A stretch of 36,367 bases of DNA from assembly GCA_016190755.1 (NCBI GenBank), contig JACPPY010000010.1:1-36367 (forward strand), given 5' to 3'. The notes beneath the pieces were generated by a model that saw only the letters and a program-made list of their open reading frames with translations, was not told where the DNA came from and did not search any database. A program made the position numbers and the translations under genes. Shown one piece after another: positions 1 through 8,343 of this stretch. The DNA comes from Chloroflexota bacterium (lineage in GTDB: Bacteria > Chloroflexota > Dehalococcoidia > JACPPY01). The number at the start of each line of letters is the position of its first letter. The stretch's first letter is position 1.

Positions 1-255
1 GCTTCAGACAGTGGGGGTCGCAGCACCACCTCCCGTACGGCCTGTCGAAAATGTGGTGCCAAAACCCTGACCATGCCCCGATTTCCCGTTCAAATCATTG
101 TCGCACTGTAGAACTTGGGTTAGACCTACTGGCTCTCCGATCAGTGCCTTGGAGACGTACGCCATCCCTCCTTCGTTTGCAGTCTGAACCGGCGTTTGCA
201 GTCTGAACCGGGGTGAGGGTATACTTGCCTGTTGTTCAGGCAGATAGCGCTCCAC
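1..255 (-). pseudogene. Possible degraded integrase/transposase C-terminal tail
   Basis: The minus-strand frame reads an 83-residue ORF whose middle (YVSKALIGEPVGL) resembles the last beta-strands of IS481-type integrases, which often end with a YVSxALxGExVGL-like stretch. After that stretch the resemblance continues only in another frame (TGNRGMVRVL), as expected for a frameshifted relic. No DDE catalytic core is present upstream on the same strand, so at most the tail remains. The family assignment rests on motif memory only. The ORF could equally be chance coding. Confidence 0.25.
174..211. repeat. Two tandem copies of a 19-bp unit
   Basis: The unit cgtttgcagtctgaaccgg occurs twice, head to tail and without mismatch (174-192 and 193-211). 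It lies inside the putative integrase relic, about 190 bp upstream of the first MscS gene. It could be a replication-slippage duplication or a paired binding site. Nothing else in the sequence decides between these. Confidence 0.8.
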
Positions 256-402
256 TGGACACGGAACTCCACTGCCGGGTGTGGCTGCATCTGGATCGCT
301 GGGTGGTGGGGCCTCTTACGACTGGTACCAGCGTGGCTTGGTGAAGTGTTCAGGAAAGCCGAGTAGAAACATTCCAAAGAACTATTTTGCCAAGGGGGAG
401 TC

Positions 403-1785
403 ATGTTCCAGGATCTCCTAGATAAGGCTCTCATGCTCGTGGACTTACTCGTCGCTCTCGGGATAGTAGCCGGGTCTGTTGCGTTGGGGTGGCTGGCGCG
501 CCAGTTGCTCCGTTGGATATCAAGACGGGCCAGAAAAACCACAACACAGCTGGACGACATGATACTGAGCTCGCTGCATGCTCCAGTTGTCATCATGGTG
601 GTGATACTTGGCATCTACTGTGCGCTGTGGTTCTTGCCTCTGAAGTCTGAAGTCGACAGCATTGTGCGGCGAGGACTCCTGATCGCCCTCGTTGCCGTCG
701 GGATCTACGCAGGGCTTGCCGTCGCTAACGCCCTGCTCCGTTGGTATGCCAAGGAAATCGCTGTACTCACCAAGACAGCCTTGGACGACAGGCTGATACC
801 ACTGGTGAGGGCTATGGTCCTGCTGACCGGCTCGTTCCTCGGCGTGCTACTTATCCTCCGCATGCTTGATATTGAAAACGACGCCATAAACACATGGTTG
901 GCAGGACATGGCGTAAGGATACTAGTCATCTTTGTTGTGGCCATGATCTTCTTCTTTGCCTTGAGCCGGATGCTGCCGCGGGTGATCAAGGATACCATCA
1001 GGCGAAGCATGGTGGGGAGGCCGGAATCGGAAGTGGAGAAACGTTCCGAAACGCTGGCCAACATCCTCGTCACCACTGGCCAGCTAGTGATCATAGCTAC
1101 GACTCTCATAATGATACTGGTGGAGCTGGCGCCGGACAAGATAGCTCCTTTCCTGGCTGGTTTCGGTGTCGTGGGCGTCGCCGTTGGCTTTGGTGCGCAG
1201 GGCTTAGTGAAAGATATCATCGCTGGCCTGTTCATTATCATGGAAGGACAATACCACGTCGGGGACGTGGTCAAGATAGCCGATGTAACTGGACTGGTAG
1301 AGAATATGAATCTCCGCCGGACAGTGTTGCGTGATTTCGACGGTACGGTGCACCATGTGCCGAACGGTGAGATAAAAGTTGCCAGCAACCTTACTAAGGA
1401 ATACTCCAGGGTCAACGTGAATATCGGCGTGTCCTATAACGCCAATCTCGACAGGGCCATAGCTGTGATAAACCAGGTGGGAGCCGAGATGGCCAAAGAC
1501 CCGATATGGGGCCCCGCGATAATTAAGGCCCCACAGGTCGCGCGAATAGATAGTCTGGGCGCGTCGAGCGTGGATATCAAGGTGGTCGGGGATACCAAGC
1601 CTATGCGCCAATGGGACATCACAGGCCAGTTGCTCAAGCGGGTCAAGGAGGCTTTCGACGTCGAGGGAATAGAAATACCTTGGCCGCATACGAAGGTGTA
1701 TTTCGGTGATTCTCCGATGCAGGTGAAGATCGACGGCGCGGAATTTGGACGTGTGCCGCCTGTGAACCGGAGCAAGCCTCTTTGA
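403..1785 (+). CDS. MscS-family mechanosensitive ion channel (module A)
   Basis: A 460-residue inner-membrane channel that should open under membrane tension and release small solutes. Hydrophobic segments are visible near residues 12-32, 60-80, 92-112, 135-155, 170-190, 222-242 and 250-272. The last is the Gly/Ala-rich pore helix (VGVAVGFGAQGLVKDI), followed directly by the MscS beta-domain (HVGDVVKI, LRRTVLRDFDG, HVPNGEI) and an alpha/beta C-terminal domain. It has more membrane segments than E. coli MscS, like the larger MscS-family channels. The ATG start has a strong AAGGGGGAG ribosome site. It heads module A and has a close paralog at 30210-31601 with the same neighbours, which supports a role in osmotic adaptation. 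Family assignment is secure; the physiological solute is not known. Confidence 0.9.
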   Translation: MFQDLLDKALMLVDLLVALGIVAGSVALGWLARQLLRWISRRARKTTTQLDDMILSSLHAPVVIMVVILGIYCALWFLPLKSEVDSIVRRGLLIALVAVGIYAGLAVANALLRWYAKEIAVLTKTALDDRLIPLVRAMVLLTGSFLGVLLILRMLDIENDAINTWLAGHGVRILVIFVVAMIFFFALSRMLPRVIKDTIRRSMVGRPESEVEKRSETLANILVTTGQLVIIATTLIMILVELAPDKIAPFLAGFGVVGVAVGFGAQGLVKDIIAGLFIIMEGQYHVGDVVKIADVTGLVENMNLRRTVLRDFDGTVHHVPNGEIKVASNLTKEYSRVNVNIGVSYNANLDRAIAVINQVGAEMAKDPIWGPAIIKAPQVARIDSLGASSVDIKVVGDTKPMRQWDITGQLLKRVKEAFDVEGIEIPWPHTKVYFGDSPMQVKIDGAEFGRVPPVNRSKPL

Positions 1786-2122
1786 GCATGCATGTCCCCA
1801 GCCAATGTCGTCGGACAACTTGAAAGAGAAGATTGTGCCTAGTAGCATATATATAGACATATAGAAAACCATCGGCTGGATGTCGAAGGCCCGGGATCTT
1901 GTCTGGTGAACTCACGCACGGAAAAACTTCGGCCCTATGCTTGTATTGGGTGCTTTTCCTGCGCTCCTGGCCGGACGCTTGCCGCCGTGAAGACAACTTT
2001 ATCTTAATGCTAGAAGAGGCCGAAGGAAACGCGACCAACCGGGCCAGGTGCTGCTTGAAGTTTCCGGCGGATATTCAGGGGGTCCCAATCAGGGCCCTGG
2101 AGCCCATAAGGAAAGGCGTCCC
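1786..2122. other. Gap between the two channel genes, no gene seen
   Basis: These 337 bp hold an AT-rich patch (gcatatatatagacatatag near 1845) and an unconvincing TTG-initiated ORF of 75 codons (1899-2126) that resembles no family and has no paralog in module B. A promoter for the second channel gene may lie here, but I could not pick out a convincing pair of -35 and -10 boxes. Confidence 0.5.
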
Positions 2123-3547
2123 ATGAATACGGTTGCCAATCTGCCACAGGGTGCTACTTCTGGCATCATCATACCGCTAGTTGTGTTTGTAGCCACGCTC
2201 ATCGCTACGTTCTGGCTTCGAACCATCGGTTATAGCTATGCAGCACGCTGGGCAAAGAGCAGTGGGTGGAGTGGGGAACAAACATTGCGCGCGGCCACTC
2301 GGGTCCCATCGATATTCTGGTGCATTATCGTTAGCGCATACTTGGCCTTAACTGTTTCCACCGTGCCGGCCGCGTGGAAAGGCCCCATCAACCTGACCTT
2401 GGGGAGTGTACTTGTCGTATCTATATTCATGGCTGCCATGAATATGGTGGTCAGGCTCATATATCAGCACGGCTCACGGCTCGGAATACCACGGCGAGCT
2501 CTGGGCACGGCGGCCAATATCGTGAGGGCGGTGGTAATCGTCTTTATGGTGCTTACGGTGGTGGAGATATGGGGCCTACCGTTCGCACCAGTACTGCTCT
2601 TGGTGGTCGTAGTCCTTCTGGTGGGGATATTGCTGCTGCGGGATGTTCTCCCCGATGTGCTGTCCGGGCTGCAGCTCACCAGCACTGGCAACGTGAAGGT
2701 TGGGGACCACATCAGGTTGGAGTCAGGTGAGGAGGGAGAGGTCATCGAAATGCAGTTGAGGTACACCCGAATTAGGGGAGCGGACCAGAGTGTTGCCATC
2801 ATACCTAGCTCTCGGATGGTCCGGTCTACCATCATCAATTACGGGCCGCCTGTGACGAGGGCACGCGAGCCATTTCGATTCGAGACACGTCTGCAGGTAA
2901 CGGAGCTCACCGGGCTTGGCGCCAGAAACCTGAAGGAGTTGGCCGAGATACTGAAGAAGTCTCCCGACTCCGTAGTGTACTATCATACACATAACTTCCT
3001 TCTGGAACATCATTTCCTGTTCCATGAGCCAGCCAATGATTTCGCCGCCTGGGTCGTGGATGTGCTGGGAGATGCAGTGCTTGGCGAGAGACTTGCCGCC
3101 GTAGATATATTTGAATTTCCCAATCTTGGCCAGTTGAGGGAACGGCTCGTGGAGATGATGGAAGAGTGCTTGTCGACGCAGGAAAACGGCAGACAAGCGC
3201 CGCCTGATAGGGAGTTCTACTTTCTGAAGTCCGTAAGCATGGTGTTGCCTACGTCCTATACGGCGCGCAACCTGAGGGAGTTCCTTGAGGCGCTGCGAAA
3301 GATCAGCATTGGGTCGTTGTACTTCCATGTCTTTGAGGCGCGACTGAGACTGGGCAAAGGGTTGAATGATTTTTCGACCTGGCTGAAGGATAGTATGGGC
3401 GAGGAAGAGTTAGCCCGGAAGATTGCCAGAATAGACCCGTATACTTATTCTCTGGAGGGCTTGAGATCGCTACTGATACAGTTCGTCGAACAACGGATAG
3501 AGCGAAGCTCACAGACTACGAGCCAGTTGTCGGCCGGAGCCGGATAG
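2123..3547 (+). CDS. MscS-type channel fused to tandem DUF5752 repeats (module A)
   Basis: A 474-residue chimera. Residues 1-180 hold about five membrane segments (near 14-34, 63-85, 92-114, 132-150, 153-173), the last being the pore-type helix that ends in LSGLQL. Residues 193-240 form an MscS beta-domain (KVGDHIRLESGEEGEV, IIPSSRMV). The cytoplasmic tail carries two related units, about 256-350 and 365-460, each with ARNL(K/R)E, a YYHTH- or YFHVF-like strand and NDF(A/S)xW. These match what I know as DUF5752, a family of unknown function often seen beside trehalose-synthase glycosyltransferases. The ATG at 2123, with AAGGAAAGG upstream, was preferred to the longer ORF start because the paralog at 33973 begins at the same place. 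The 3' end overlaps the TreT frame. Confidence 0.85.
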   Translation: MNTVANLPQGATSGIIIPLVVFVATLIATFWLRTIGYSYAARWAKSSGWSGEQTLRAATRVPSIFWCIIVSAYLALTVSTVPAAWKGPINLTLGSVLVVSIFMAAMNMVVRLIYQHGSRLGIPRRALGTAANIVRAVVIVFMVLTVVEIWGLPFAPVLLLVVVVLLVGILLLRDVLPDVLSGLQLTSTGNVKVGDHIRLESGEEGEVIEMQLRYTRIRGADQSVAIIPSSRMVRSTIINYGPPVTRAREPFRFETRLQVTELTGLGARNLKELAEILKKSPDSVVYYHTHNFLLEHHFLFHEPANDFAAWVVDVLGDAVLGERLAAVDIFEFPNLGQLRERLVEMMEECLSTQENGRQAPPDREFYFLKSVSMVLPTSYTARNLREFLEALRKISIGSLYFHVFEARLRLGKGLNDFSTWLKDSMGEEELARKIARIDPYTYSLEGLRSLLIQFVEQRIERSSQTTSQLSAGAG

Positions 3548-3585
3548 AAGAGCTGAAGCTGATAGCCAACCGGCTGGTTGGCAAG

Positions 3586-4719
3586 GTGGTACTAAATGTG
3601 AACTCCACCTTTGTGGGCGGGGGCGTAGCTGAAATTCTATCTCGCATGGTGCCCCTGGTGCAGGAGATGGGCGTCGATGCGCGCTGGATCGTGATCAAGG
3701 GCACCCAGGAGTTCTTCCAGGTGACCAAGAAATTCCACAACGCGCTGCACGGCCGGCAGGAGGACATTACGAAGGATGAGCTGGAGTTGTTCCTTGAGAT
3801 AAACCGCAAGAATATCGAGGAACTCAATCTGGATGCGGATGTCTTTTTTATCCACGACCCACAGCCGATCGTGCTGGTGACACAGAAGAAGAAGCTGGGC
3901 AGAAAATGGCTGTGGCGCTGCCACATAGATGTGTCTCGGCCGGACCAGAGAGTGTGGGACTTCTTGCTGCCCTTTATCGTGGAGTATGACGCGGCGGTAT
4001 TCTCTGCGCCAGCCTTCTCCAGGCCTCTGGCCATCCGGCAGTTCCTGATTTCACCCTCCATAGACCCGCTGAGCGATAAGAATAGAGACCTGACACCTGA
4101 GACTATCGATTCCGTTCTGACCATGTTCGGGATACCGAAAGACAAGCCGATAATAACCCAGGTGTCCCGTTTCGATTACCTCAAGGACCCTGTGGGTGTA
4201 ATCCAGGCTTTCGAACTGGTGAAGCGGAGCGTGGACTGCCGCTTGGTGCTGGCTGGAGGAACGGCCACCGACGACCCCGAGTCGGGAAAGGTGTTGGCCG
4301 AGGTGCAGGAGCGCGCGTATGGCAATCCTGATATTCATGTGTTGTCTATTCCTCCCGACAGCAACATAGAGATAAACGCCCTGCAAAGGGCTTCCACAGT
4401 GGTCTTGCAGAAGTCGCTCAAGGAGGGTTTCGGACTCACCGTGAGCGAGGCGCTGTGGAAAGCCAAGCCGGTGGTGGCTTCAGCCGTAGGCGGCATACCC
4501 CTGCAAGTCAGGGACAAACTGACTGGCCTGTTGTCGCACGGCATCGAAGGCACCGCCTACGCTATCCGGCAGTTGTTGACCAACCCGGAGTATGCACGCT
4601 GGCTGGGAGAAAACGGGCGCGAACACGTTAGATACAATTTTCTCATCACCCGGCATATCAAGGACTACATGCTAACCTTCCTTGCCGTAGGCCGGCCTGA
4701 GGAGATTGTATACCTGTGA
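3586..4719 (+). CDS. treT: TreT-like trehalose synthase, GT4 glycosyltransferase (module A)
   Basis: A retaining GT-B glycosyltransferase predicted to join NDP-glucose and glucose into trehalose in one step. Visible marks are the N-terminal [14 protein letters not shown] loop, the middle HDPQPIVL stretch, a second-domain strand [12 protein letters not shown], and the nucleotide-sugar motif [18 protein letters not shown]. The first canonical start is GTG 3586, giving 377 residues. However, residues homologous to known TreT N-termini (LTDYEPVVG, IEELKLIA) are encoded upstream in the same frame from about 3508, inside the end of the channel gene, with no ATG, GTG or TTG. The true start is therefore unresolved. 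It is directly followed by glgC. Sucrose-synthase-like or other GT4 activity cannot be excluded. Confidence 0.8.
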   Translation: MVLNVNSTFVGGGVAEILSRMVPLVQEMGVDARWIVIKGTQEFFQVTKKFHNALHGRQEDITKDELELFLEINRKNIEELNLDADVFFIHDPQPIVLVTQKKKLGRKWLWRCHIDVSRPDQRVWDFLLPFIVEYDAAVFSAPAFSRPLAIRQFLISPSIDPLSDKNRDLTPETIDSVLTMFGIPKDKPIITQVSRFDYLKDPVGVIQAFELVKRSVDCRLVLAGGTATDDPESGKVLAEVQERAYGNPDIHVLSIPPDSNIEINALQRASTVVLQKSLKEGFGLTVSEALWKAKPVVASAVGGIPLQVRDKLTGLLSHGIEGTAYAIRQLLTNPEYARWLGENGREHVRYNFLITRHIKDYMLTFLAVGRPEEIVYL

Positions 4720-4783
4720 AAAGCATGAGAACATAAGCGGGCCATGCTTTGCAATGGCACGAGGTAGAGGGGGCAGAAGACAG

Positions 4784-6082
4784 ATGCAAGATGTTCTGGC
4801 CATAGTCCTTGCTGGAGGCATGGGAAGCAGGTTGAGCATACTCGCCAGCGAGCGCGCCAAGCCTGCTGTGCCCTTCGGCGGCAGATATCGCGTAATAGAT
4901 TTCACCCTGAGCAACTGTGTCAATAGTGGCGTTCGCAAGGTCGGGGTCATAACGCAGTATGCTCCACGCACTCTTGCCCAGCACCTTGGCGATGGGAGGC
5001 CCTGGGGGCTGGACTATCCGGCTGGCCAGTTCACGGTCCTTCAACCCTACCTTACACGTACTTCTGGCGAATGGTACAAGGGAACGGCGGATGCCATATA
5101 CCAGAATATTGGCTTCATCGAAGGGCACCGTGTCAAGCAGGTGCTGGTGCTGGCAGGCGACCATGTCTATGCTATGCGTTACGACCCGATGATGGCATAT
5201 CACCGCGAGAACCGCGCCGACATCACTGTGGGAGTCATAGAGATGCCGCTGCAGGACGTAGTCGGGAGGTTTGGCGCGTTGTCTCTTGACGACGGGGGCA
5301 TGGTAGTTGATTTTGAGGAGAAGCCCGTAGAGCCGAAGGGCAACCTGGCCTCCATGGGCATCTATATCTTCAACAAGGATGTGCTAACGTGCTGTCTCGA
5401 GGAGGATGCGCGCGATGAGAAGTCCCAGCGAGACATCGGCCGCAACATTATTCCTGCCTCTCTCGGGAAGTATAGAGTCGCGGGTTACAAATTCGCCGGC
5501 TACTGGCGGGATGTCGGTACCGTGGAGGCCTACTGGCAGGCCAACATGGACCTGATCGTCGACCTGCCGCCGCTGAACCTGTACGACGAGGAAAATCCTA
5601 TACGCTCCGGGTGGTATAGCGAACCGCCCGCCAAGCACGGGCCCCAGGCCGCTGCTGGCCGCAGCCTGGTCTCCAGCGGTTGCATCATCAACGGGAAAGT
5701 GTGGAACTCTATCCTATCGCCGCGTGTCTACATCGAAGATGGGGCGGAGGTATCCGAGTCAGTACTGTTTGAAGGAGTTCGGGTCGGCAAAGGAGCCGTG
5801 CTCCACAGGTGCATCGTAGACGAGGGGGCATGGATAGGCCCCGGCAGCCAGATAGGGTGGGGTGAAGACTATGCGCCCAACAGGGAAGAGCCGGACATAC
5901 TTACCACCGGTATTACGCTCATAGGTCAGGGGGCCAAAGTGCCCGTTGGGGTGAAGGTCGGCCGGAATTGTAAGGTGGCAGGCTGGGCCAAAGAGAGAGA
6001 CTTTATTTCAGATTACATACCGAGCGGCTCCAGCGTTGGAGGCGGACAGGCGTTCCGACAGGAACTGGTCTGCCCGGCCTAA
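4784..6082 (+). CDS. glgC: Glucose-1-phosphate adenylyltransferase (ADP-glucose pyrophosphorylase)
   Basis: A 432-residue enzyme that makes ADP-glucose from glucose-1-phosphate and ATP. The nucleotidyltransferase signature [12 protein letters not shown] is near the N-terminus. It is followed by the [16 protein letters not shown] block, the sugar-binding EWYKGTADA, the GDHVYAMRY aspartate motif, FEEKP and GYWRDVGT. The C-terminus is a left-handed beta-helix region ([23 protein letters not shown]). ATG 4784 was chosen over the ORF-track start at 4706 because the conserved fold begins at once ([12 protein letters not shown]) and a G-rich site AGAGGGGG lies upstream. The gene follows treT by 64 bp, probably in one operon. 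ADP-glucose could feed glycogen synthesis or serve as the TreT donor; the context favours the second, by inference. Confidence 0.92.
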   Translation: MQDVLAIVLAGGMGSRLSILASERAKPAVPFGGRYRVIDFTLSNCVNSGVRKVGVITQYAPRTLAQHLGDGRPWGLDYPAGQFTVLQPYLTRTSGEWYKGTADAIYQNIGFIEGHRVKQVLVLAGDHVYAMRYDPMMAYHRENRADITVGVIEMPLQDVVGRFGALSLDDGGMVVDFEEKPVEPKGNLASMGIYIFNKDVLTCCLEEDARDEKSQRDIGRNIIPASLGKYRVAGYKFAGYWRDVGTVEAYWQANMDLIVDLPPLNLYDEENPIRSGWYSEPPAKHGPQAAAGRSLVSSGCIINGKVWNSILSPRVYIEDGAEVSESVLFEGVRVGKGAVLHRCIVDEGAWIGPGSQIGWGEDYAPNREEPDILTTGITLIGQGAKVPVGVKVGRNCKVAGWAKERDFISDYIPSGSSVGGGQAFRQELVCPA

Positions 6083-6115
6083 GATACCTTCATTGCTAGC
6101 ATCGCCTTGCCGGAA

Positions 6116-6137
6116 GGCCGTCAGTCGGCTGCTTTTT
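6116..6137 (+). terminator. Possible rho-independent terminator after glgC
   Basis: A short hairpin (ggccg, loop tcagt, cggct with one G-U pair) is followed by gcttttt. It starts 34 bp after the glgC stop, where module A should end. The stem is only 5 bp, so this is a weak candidate. Confidence 0.4.
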
Positions 6138-6443
6138 ACGGAAGACGAAACCTTAATCGCCTCCCTGAGTAAGGGTTCCGGTATTTACATCATGCGGAGC
6201 ATCGCTTATTATGGAAGTAAGCGAGTGCTCACTCACCTGGAATGCCTTGATGCGTATCCTGACCGGCATACACCCGCTGTCTTGAGCTTCTAGTATGGAA
6301 GGTCAGGTCCTTCCAAAAATGTTCAGGTGGTAGGGCTCGGGGTCGACTTCGGCTTGCTCCACGGGACCTTAAGCTACCGCGCGTTCTCCTGGTAGCTTTT
6401 GTCCGCCGGAAACGAGACTGGATTCGAGCGTTACGGACGGGAA

Positions 6444-6518
6444 ATGTTCATCGCGCTTGCAAGTATTGGTTTGGGCCTGTTGATATTCGCTGTGGTCTGC
6501 TGGTCACTCGATCGTTGA
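6444..6518 (+). CDS. Possible 24-residue single-span membrane peptide
   Basis: A short ATG ORF encodes MFIALASIGLGLLIFAVVCW followed by SLDR. It is one hydrophobic helix of about 18 residues with a polar end, like the small single-span proteins that associate with membrane complexes. A weak GGACGGGAA sequence precedes the ATG. It is too short for the ORF track and has no family assignment. It may be chance, so confidence is low. Confidence 0.22.
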   Translation: MFIALASIGLGLLIFAVVCWSLDR

Positions 6519-6718
6519 TGCCGGCTTCCCGGCAACTGATTTCTGGTATTCTGCCGATACCTCTTTCCTAGCATTGCCACCAGCTGTCCCAATGCGAGCT
6601 ATGCTCCGGCAGGCTTCGGCGTGCCTGTTGCTGATGTTTCTGCTTCTGTAACCAACTATATCCGCAACGCCTGTGGAAACACACAATAGATGGAGAGGCA
6701 GGCCACCCTATCCGGCGT

Positions 6719-6747
6719 TGTCCCTCGGGCATCTTGCCCGAGGGACA
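6719..6747 (-). terminator. Strong hairpin downstream of the DUF4389 gene
   Basis: The arms tgtccctcgggc and gcccgagggaca pair perfectly over 12 bp around the 5-nt loop atctt. The element lies 23 bp past the stop codon of the minus-strand DUF4389 gene, so it may terminate or stabilise that transcript. There is no T-run on the 3' side for the minus strand, so it would not be a classical intrinsic terminator. Confidence 0.45.
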
Positions 6748-6770
6748 AAAGAGCATTGTTCTGTATCGGC

Positions 6771-7079
6771 CTATTTCAGGCTGAAAGGCGGGTATTTATC
6801 GGTAAGCAGATAAGAATAGCCATTGACCCTCGTTCCCCAGCGCAATGTTCCAGCAACGAAATCAAACAAACCCTTCGGATACCTTCCAGTAAAGAGAATG
6901 GCCGACCATGCGAAGAACATGAGGACTGCTCCGATCACACCTACGACGGCTAATACAATTGCCTGGGGTATTATTAACAGGGCCCTGAAGAACGTGGTCA
7001 GCCGCGACAACTTTTCCGGGTACTCAGCTTCTACCTTGATGGGGTAAGGCTTCTGTTCCATGACTACTTGTTGCTCCAT
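6771..7079 (-). CDS. DUF4389 family small membrane protein
   Basis: A 102-residue protein with the DUF4389 layout: an N-terminal YPIKVEAEYPEKLSRL strand, one long or two close membrane helices around residues 30-63 (LLIIPQAIVLAVVGVIGAVL, FFAWSAILF), the TGRYPKGLFDFV motif, and the C-terminal YLLTDKYPPFSL. Other members often carry several copies; this one has a single unit. Function is unknown. The start is supported by an AGGAGGAGGT ribosome site. A TTGACA hexamer about 105 bp upstream on the minus strand could be part of its promoter, but the matching -10 box is poor. It appears to be a single-gene unit. Confidence 0.85.
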   Translation of the reverse strand: MEQQVVMEQKPYPIKVEAEYPEKLSRLTTFFRALLIIPQAIVLAVVGVIGAVLMFFAWSAILFTGRYPKGLFDFVAGTLRWGTRVNGYSYLLTDKYPPFSLK

Positions 7080-7304
7080 ATGTTACCTCCTCCTTATAGA
7101 ACCAGCCTCGCCTTTTTCGGCGTCTTGCTGCTCGCGTTCTCACTTACCACTTTCCGTTTCCATTGTCTCTGCCATAATGAATTGTCAATCAGCGAAAGAT
7201 GACTAAGAGACAGAGTATCGCACTTCTCTGCTGCTGTCAACATGGGCCGGCAGAGGTCCACGAGAGGAGAAGCACGGCTGCGGTTTTGCCAGCTAGTTCT
7301 CTTG

Positions 7305-7463
7305 TTATATCTTCTCGAACTCGCTCTTGCGCGCGCCGCAGACAGGACATTCCCAGGTATCGGGCAGCGACTCGAAGGGCGTGCCGGGCTTTATTCCGCC
7401 ATCCGGGTCGCCGTTCTCAGGGTCGTATATGTAGCCGCAGACTGTGCAGCGGTACTTGGACAT
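7305..7463 (-). CDS. Rubredoxin
   Basis: A 52-residue protein too short for the ORF track. It has both rubredoxin knuckles, CTVCGY at residues 6-11 and CPVCGA at residues 39-44, with the usual [10 protein letters not shown] and [15 protein letters not shown] between them. These four cysteines bind one iron, and the protein shuttles single electrons in the cytoplasm. Its ATG overlaps the TAA of the upstream flavin-reductase gene (TAATG), so translation is probably coupled. The pair mirrors the fused flavin reductase-rubredoxin (Hrb) known from acetogens such as Moorella, where it feeds oxygen- or NO-reducing flavodiiron proteins. No flavodiiron gene is in this window. Confidence 0.95.
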   Translation of the reverse strand: MSKYRCTVCGYIYDPENGDPDGGIKPGTPFESLPDTWECPVCGARKSEFEKI

Positions 7464-7990
7464 TATGCTGTCTGCTCCTTCTTCACGACTGAAACGTAGG
7501 TCGGGGCTGTCTTCGGCGTCGTGCCACGCTTGACCTGATGATAGTACTCATAGGTCATAGAAGGCTTTTCATTAAGCACGTCGGCCTCTACTACTTGCCC
7601 GACGAAAATGGTGTGAGTGCCCACGTCCATCTGTTTCACCACCTTGGCCTCCATGCAGGATATGGCGTTTTCGGTAACAATTGGCGCCCCGGTTTTGCCC
7701 GTCCGGTGCTCGATTCCTTCGAGCTTGTTGACGTCTCTGCCTGACTTGAACCCCAGGCCGCCGATGAAGGATAGTGGCGTATCCTGACATAAGACCGAGA
7801 CTGTGAAGACTCCGGCCTTGGCAACGAGTTCATGTGTCAGGTTTTTCCGGTTAATGCAGATGGCGACTGTGGGAGGTTCAGAGGTAACCTGGAACACCGT
7901 GTTGGCGATCTGTGCATTCGCCTTGTCCTCGCCTCGCGAGCCGACGATATACATGCCGTAACTTACCTTGAACAAGGCCCTCAGGTCCAT
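7463..7990 (-). CDS. Flavin reductase-like, FMN-binding split-barrel protein
   Basis: A 175-residue flavin reductase-domain protein. The N-terminal [19 protein letters not shown], the middle [19 protein letters not shown] with NLTHELV, and the FTVSVL strand are typical of flavoredoxin and high-molecular-weight rubredoxin N-domains. The C-terminal [12 protein letters not shown] closes the barrel. A GGAGG site sits 8 bp before the ATG. It overlaps the rubredoxin gene by one base, so the likely reaction is transfer of electrons from NAD(P)H through FMN to rubredoxin. This suggests a split version of Hrb working in oxygen or nitric-oxide defence. The electron donor is inferred. Confidence 0.9.
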   Translation of the reverse strand: MDLRALFKVSYGMYIVGSRGEDKANAQIANTVFQVTSEPPTVAICINRKNLTHELVAKAGVFTVSVLCQDTPLSFIGGLGFKSGRDVNKLEGIEHRTGKTGAPIVTENAISCMEAKVVKQMDVGTHTIFVGQVVEADVLNEKPSMTYEYYHQVKRGTTPKTAPTYVSVVKKEQTA

Positions 7991-8343
7991 CGCGCTGCCT
8001 CCATTCCGGTGTTCTCATAGTTGTATTACTTCACATCATAACACAGGAGCCAAAACACCAAAGCCCCGAATCCGGCAAATCCTTTGGTTGCCGGCCAGCA
8101 CGCAATATATATAGCCCCGGCAAAGAGGCACGTGCGTTGCTAAACAGGGCGGGTGAGAAGCACCAGGAGTGGCGGCGTCTGGGCCTTGACACTGTCAAGC
8201 GGACGGCCGCAGTCGTCGCAGGTGACGGAAGCCCCGTATCAAGATATGAAGCGGGACGCCCACACTTGCCCGGCAGCCTGCACAGGCTGATGGCGCCGGT
8301 GTTCGCCGCCGGGCTATTGAAATGCCTTAATATTAGACCGCAA
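7991..8343. other. Intergenic region between flavin reductase and Lrp gene
   Basis: This 353-bp stretch carries the putative promoter of the flavin-reductase gene and a hairpin with arms ccggcaa (8072-8078) and ttgccgg (8088-8094). An ORF on the plus strand from 8137 runs antisense into the Lrp gene and has no family features, so it was not called. Confidence 0.45.
8035..8040 (-). promoter_or_regulatory. Possible -10 box for the flavin reductase/rubredoxin pair
   Basis: On the minus strand TATGAT lies about 45 bp upstream of the flavin-reductase start. A suitable -35 box is poor (TTTGGT at about 16 bp). This is a weak call. Confidence 0.3.

Larger units (their letters stand above)
6083..6770. 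other. 688-bp gene-poor region between glgC and the DUF4389 gene
   Basis: No conserved gene is visible. It contains the putative glgC terminator and three further hairpins: TGGAAGG/CCTTCCA at 6296-6315, AAGCTACC/GGTAGCTT at 6371-6398, and a perfect 12-bp stem at 6719-6747. It also has a possible 24-codon membrane-peptide ORF (6444-6518). The 85- and 60-codon ORFs in the track have no recognisable features. A small RNA could be encoded here, but I do not recognise one. Confidence 0.5.

Noticed and set aside
705-1415. 236-codon minus-strand ORF
   Set aside because: It is the complement of the MscS gene. The Ser/Thr-rich translation mirrors hydrophobic codons on the other strand, and a similar shadow appears in the module B paralog.
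1899-2126. 75-codon ORF between the two module A channel genes
   Set aside because: It has a TTG start with no ribosome site, no recognisable motif and no counterpart in module B.
3480-3550. Classical slippery heptamer for a -1 frameshift at the channel/treT junction of module A
   Set aside because: No X-XXY-YYZ heptamer is present in copy A, and copy B has only a weak A-AAG tetramer. Frameshifting therefore remains one hypothesis and is not annotated as a site.
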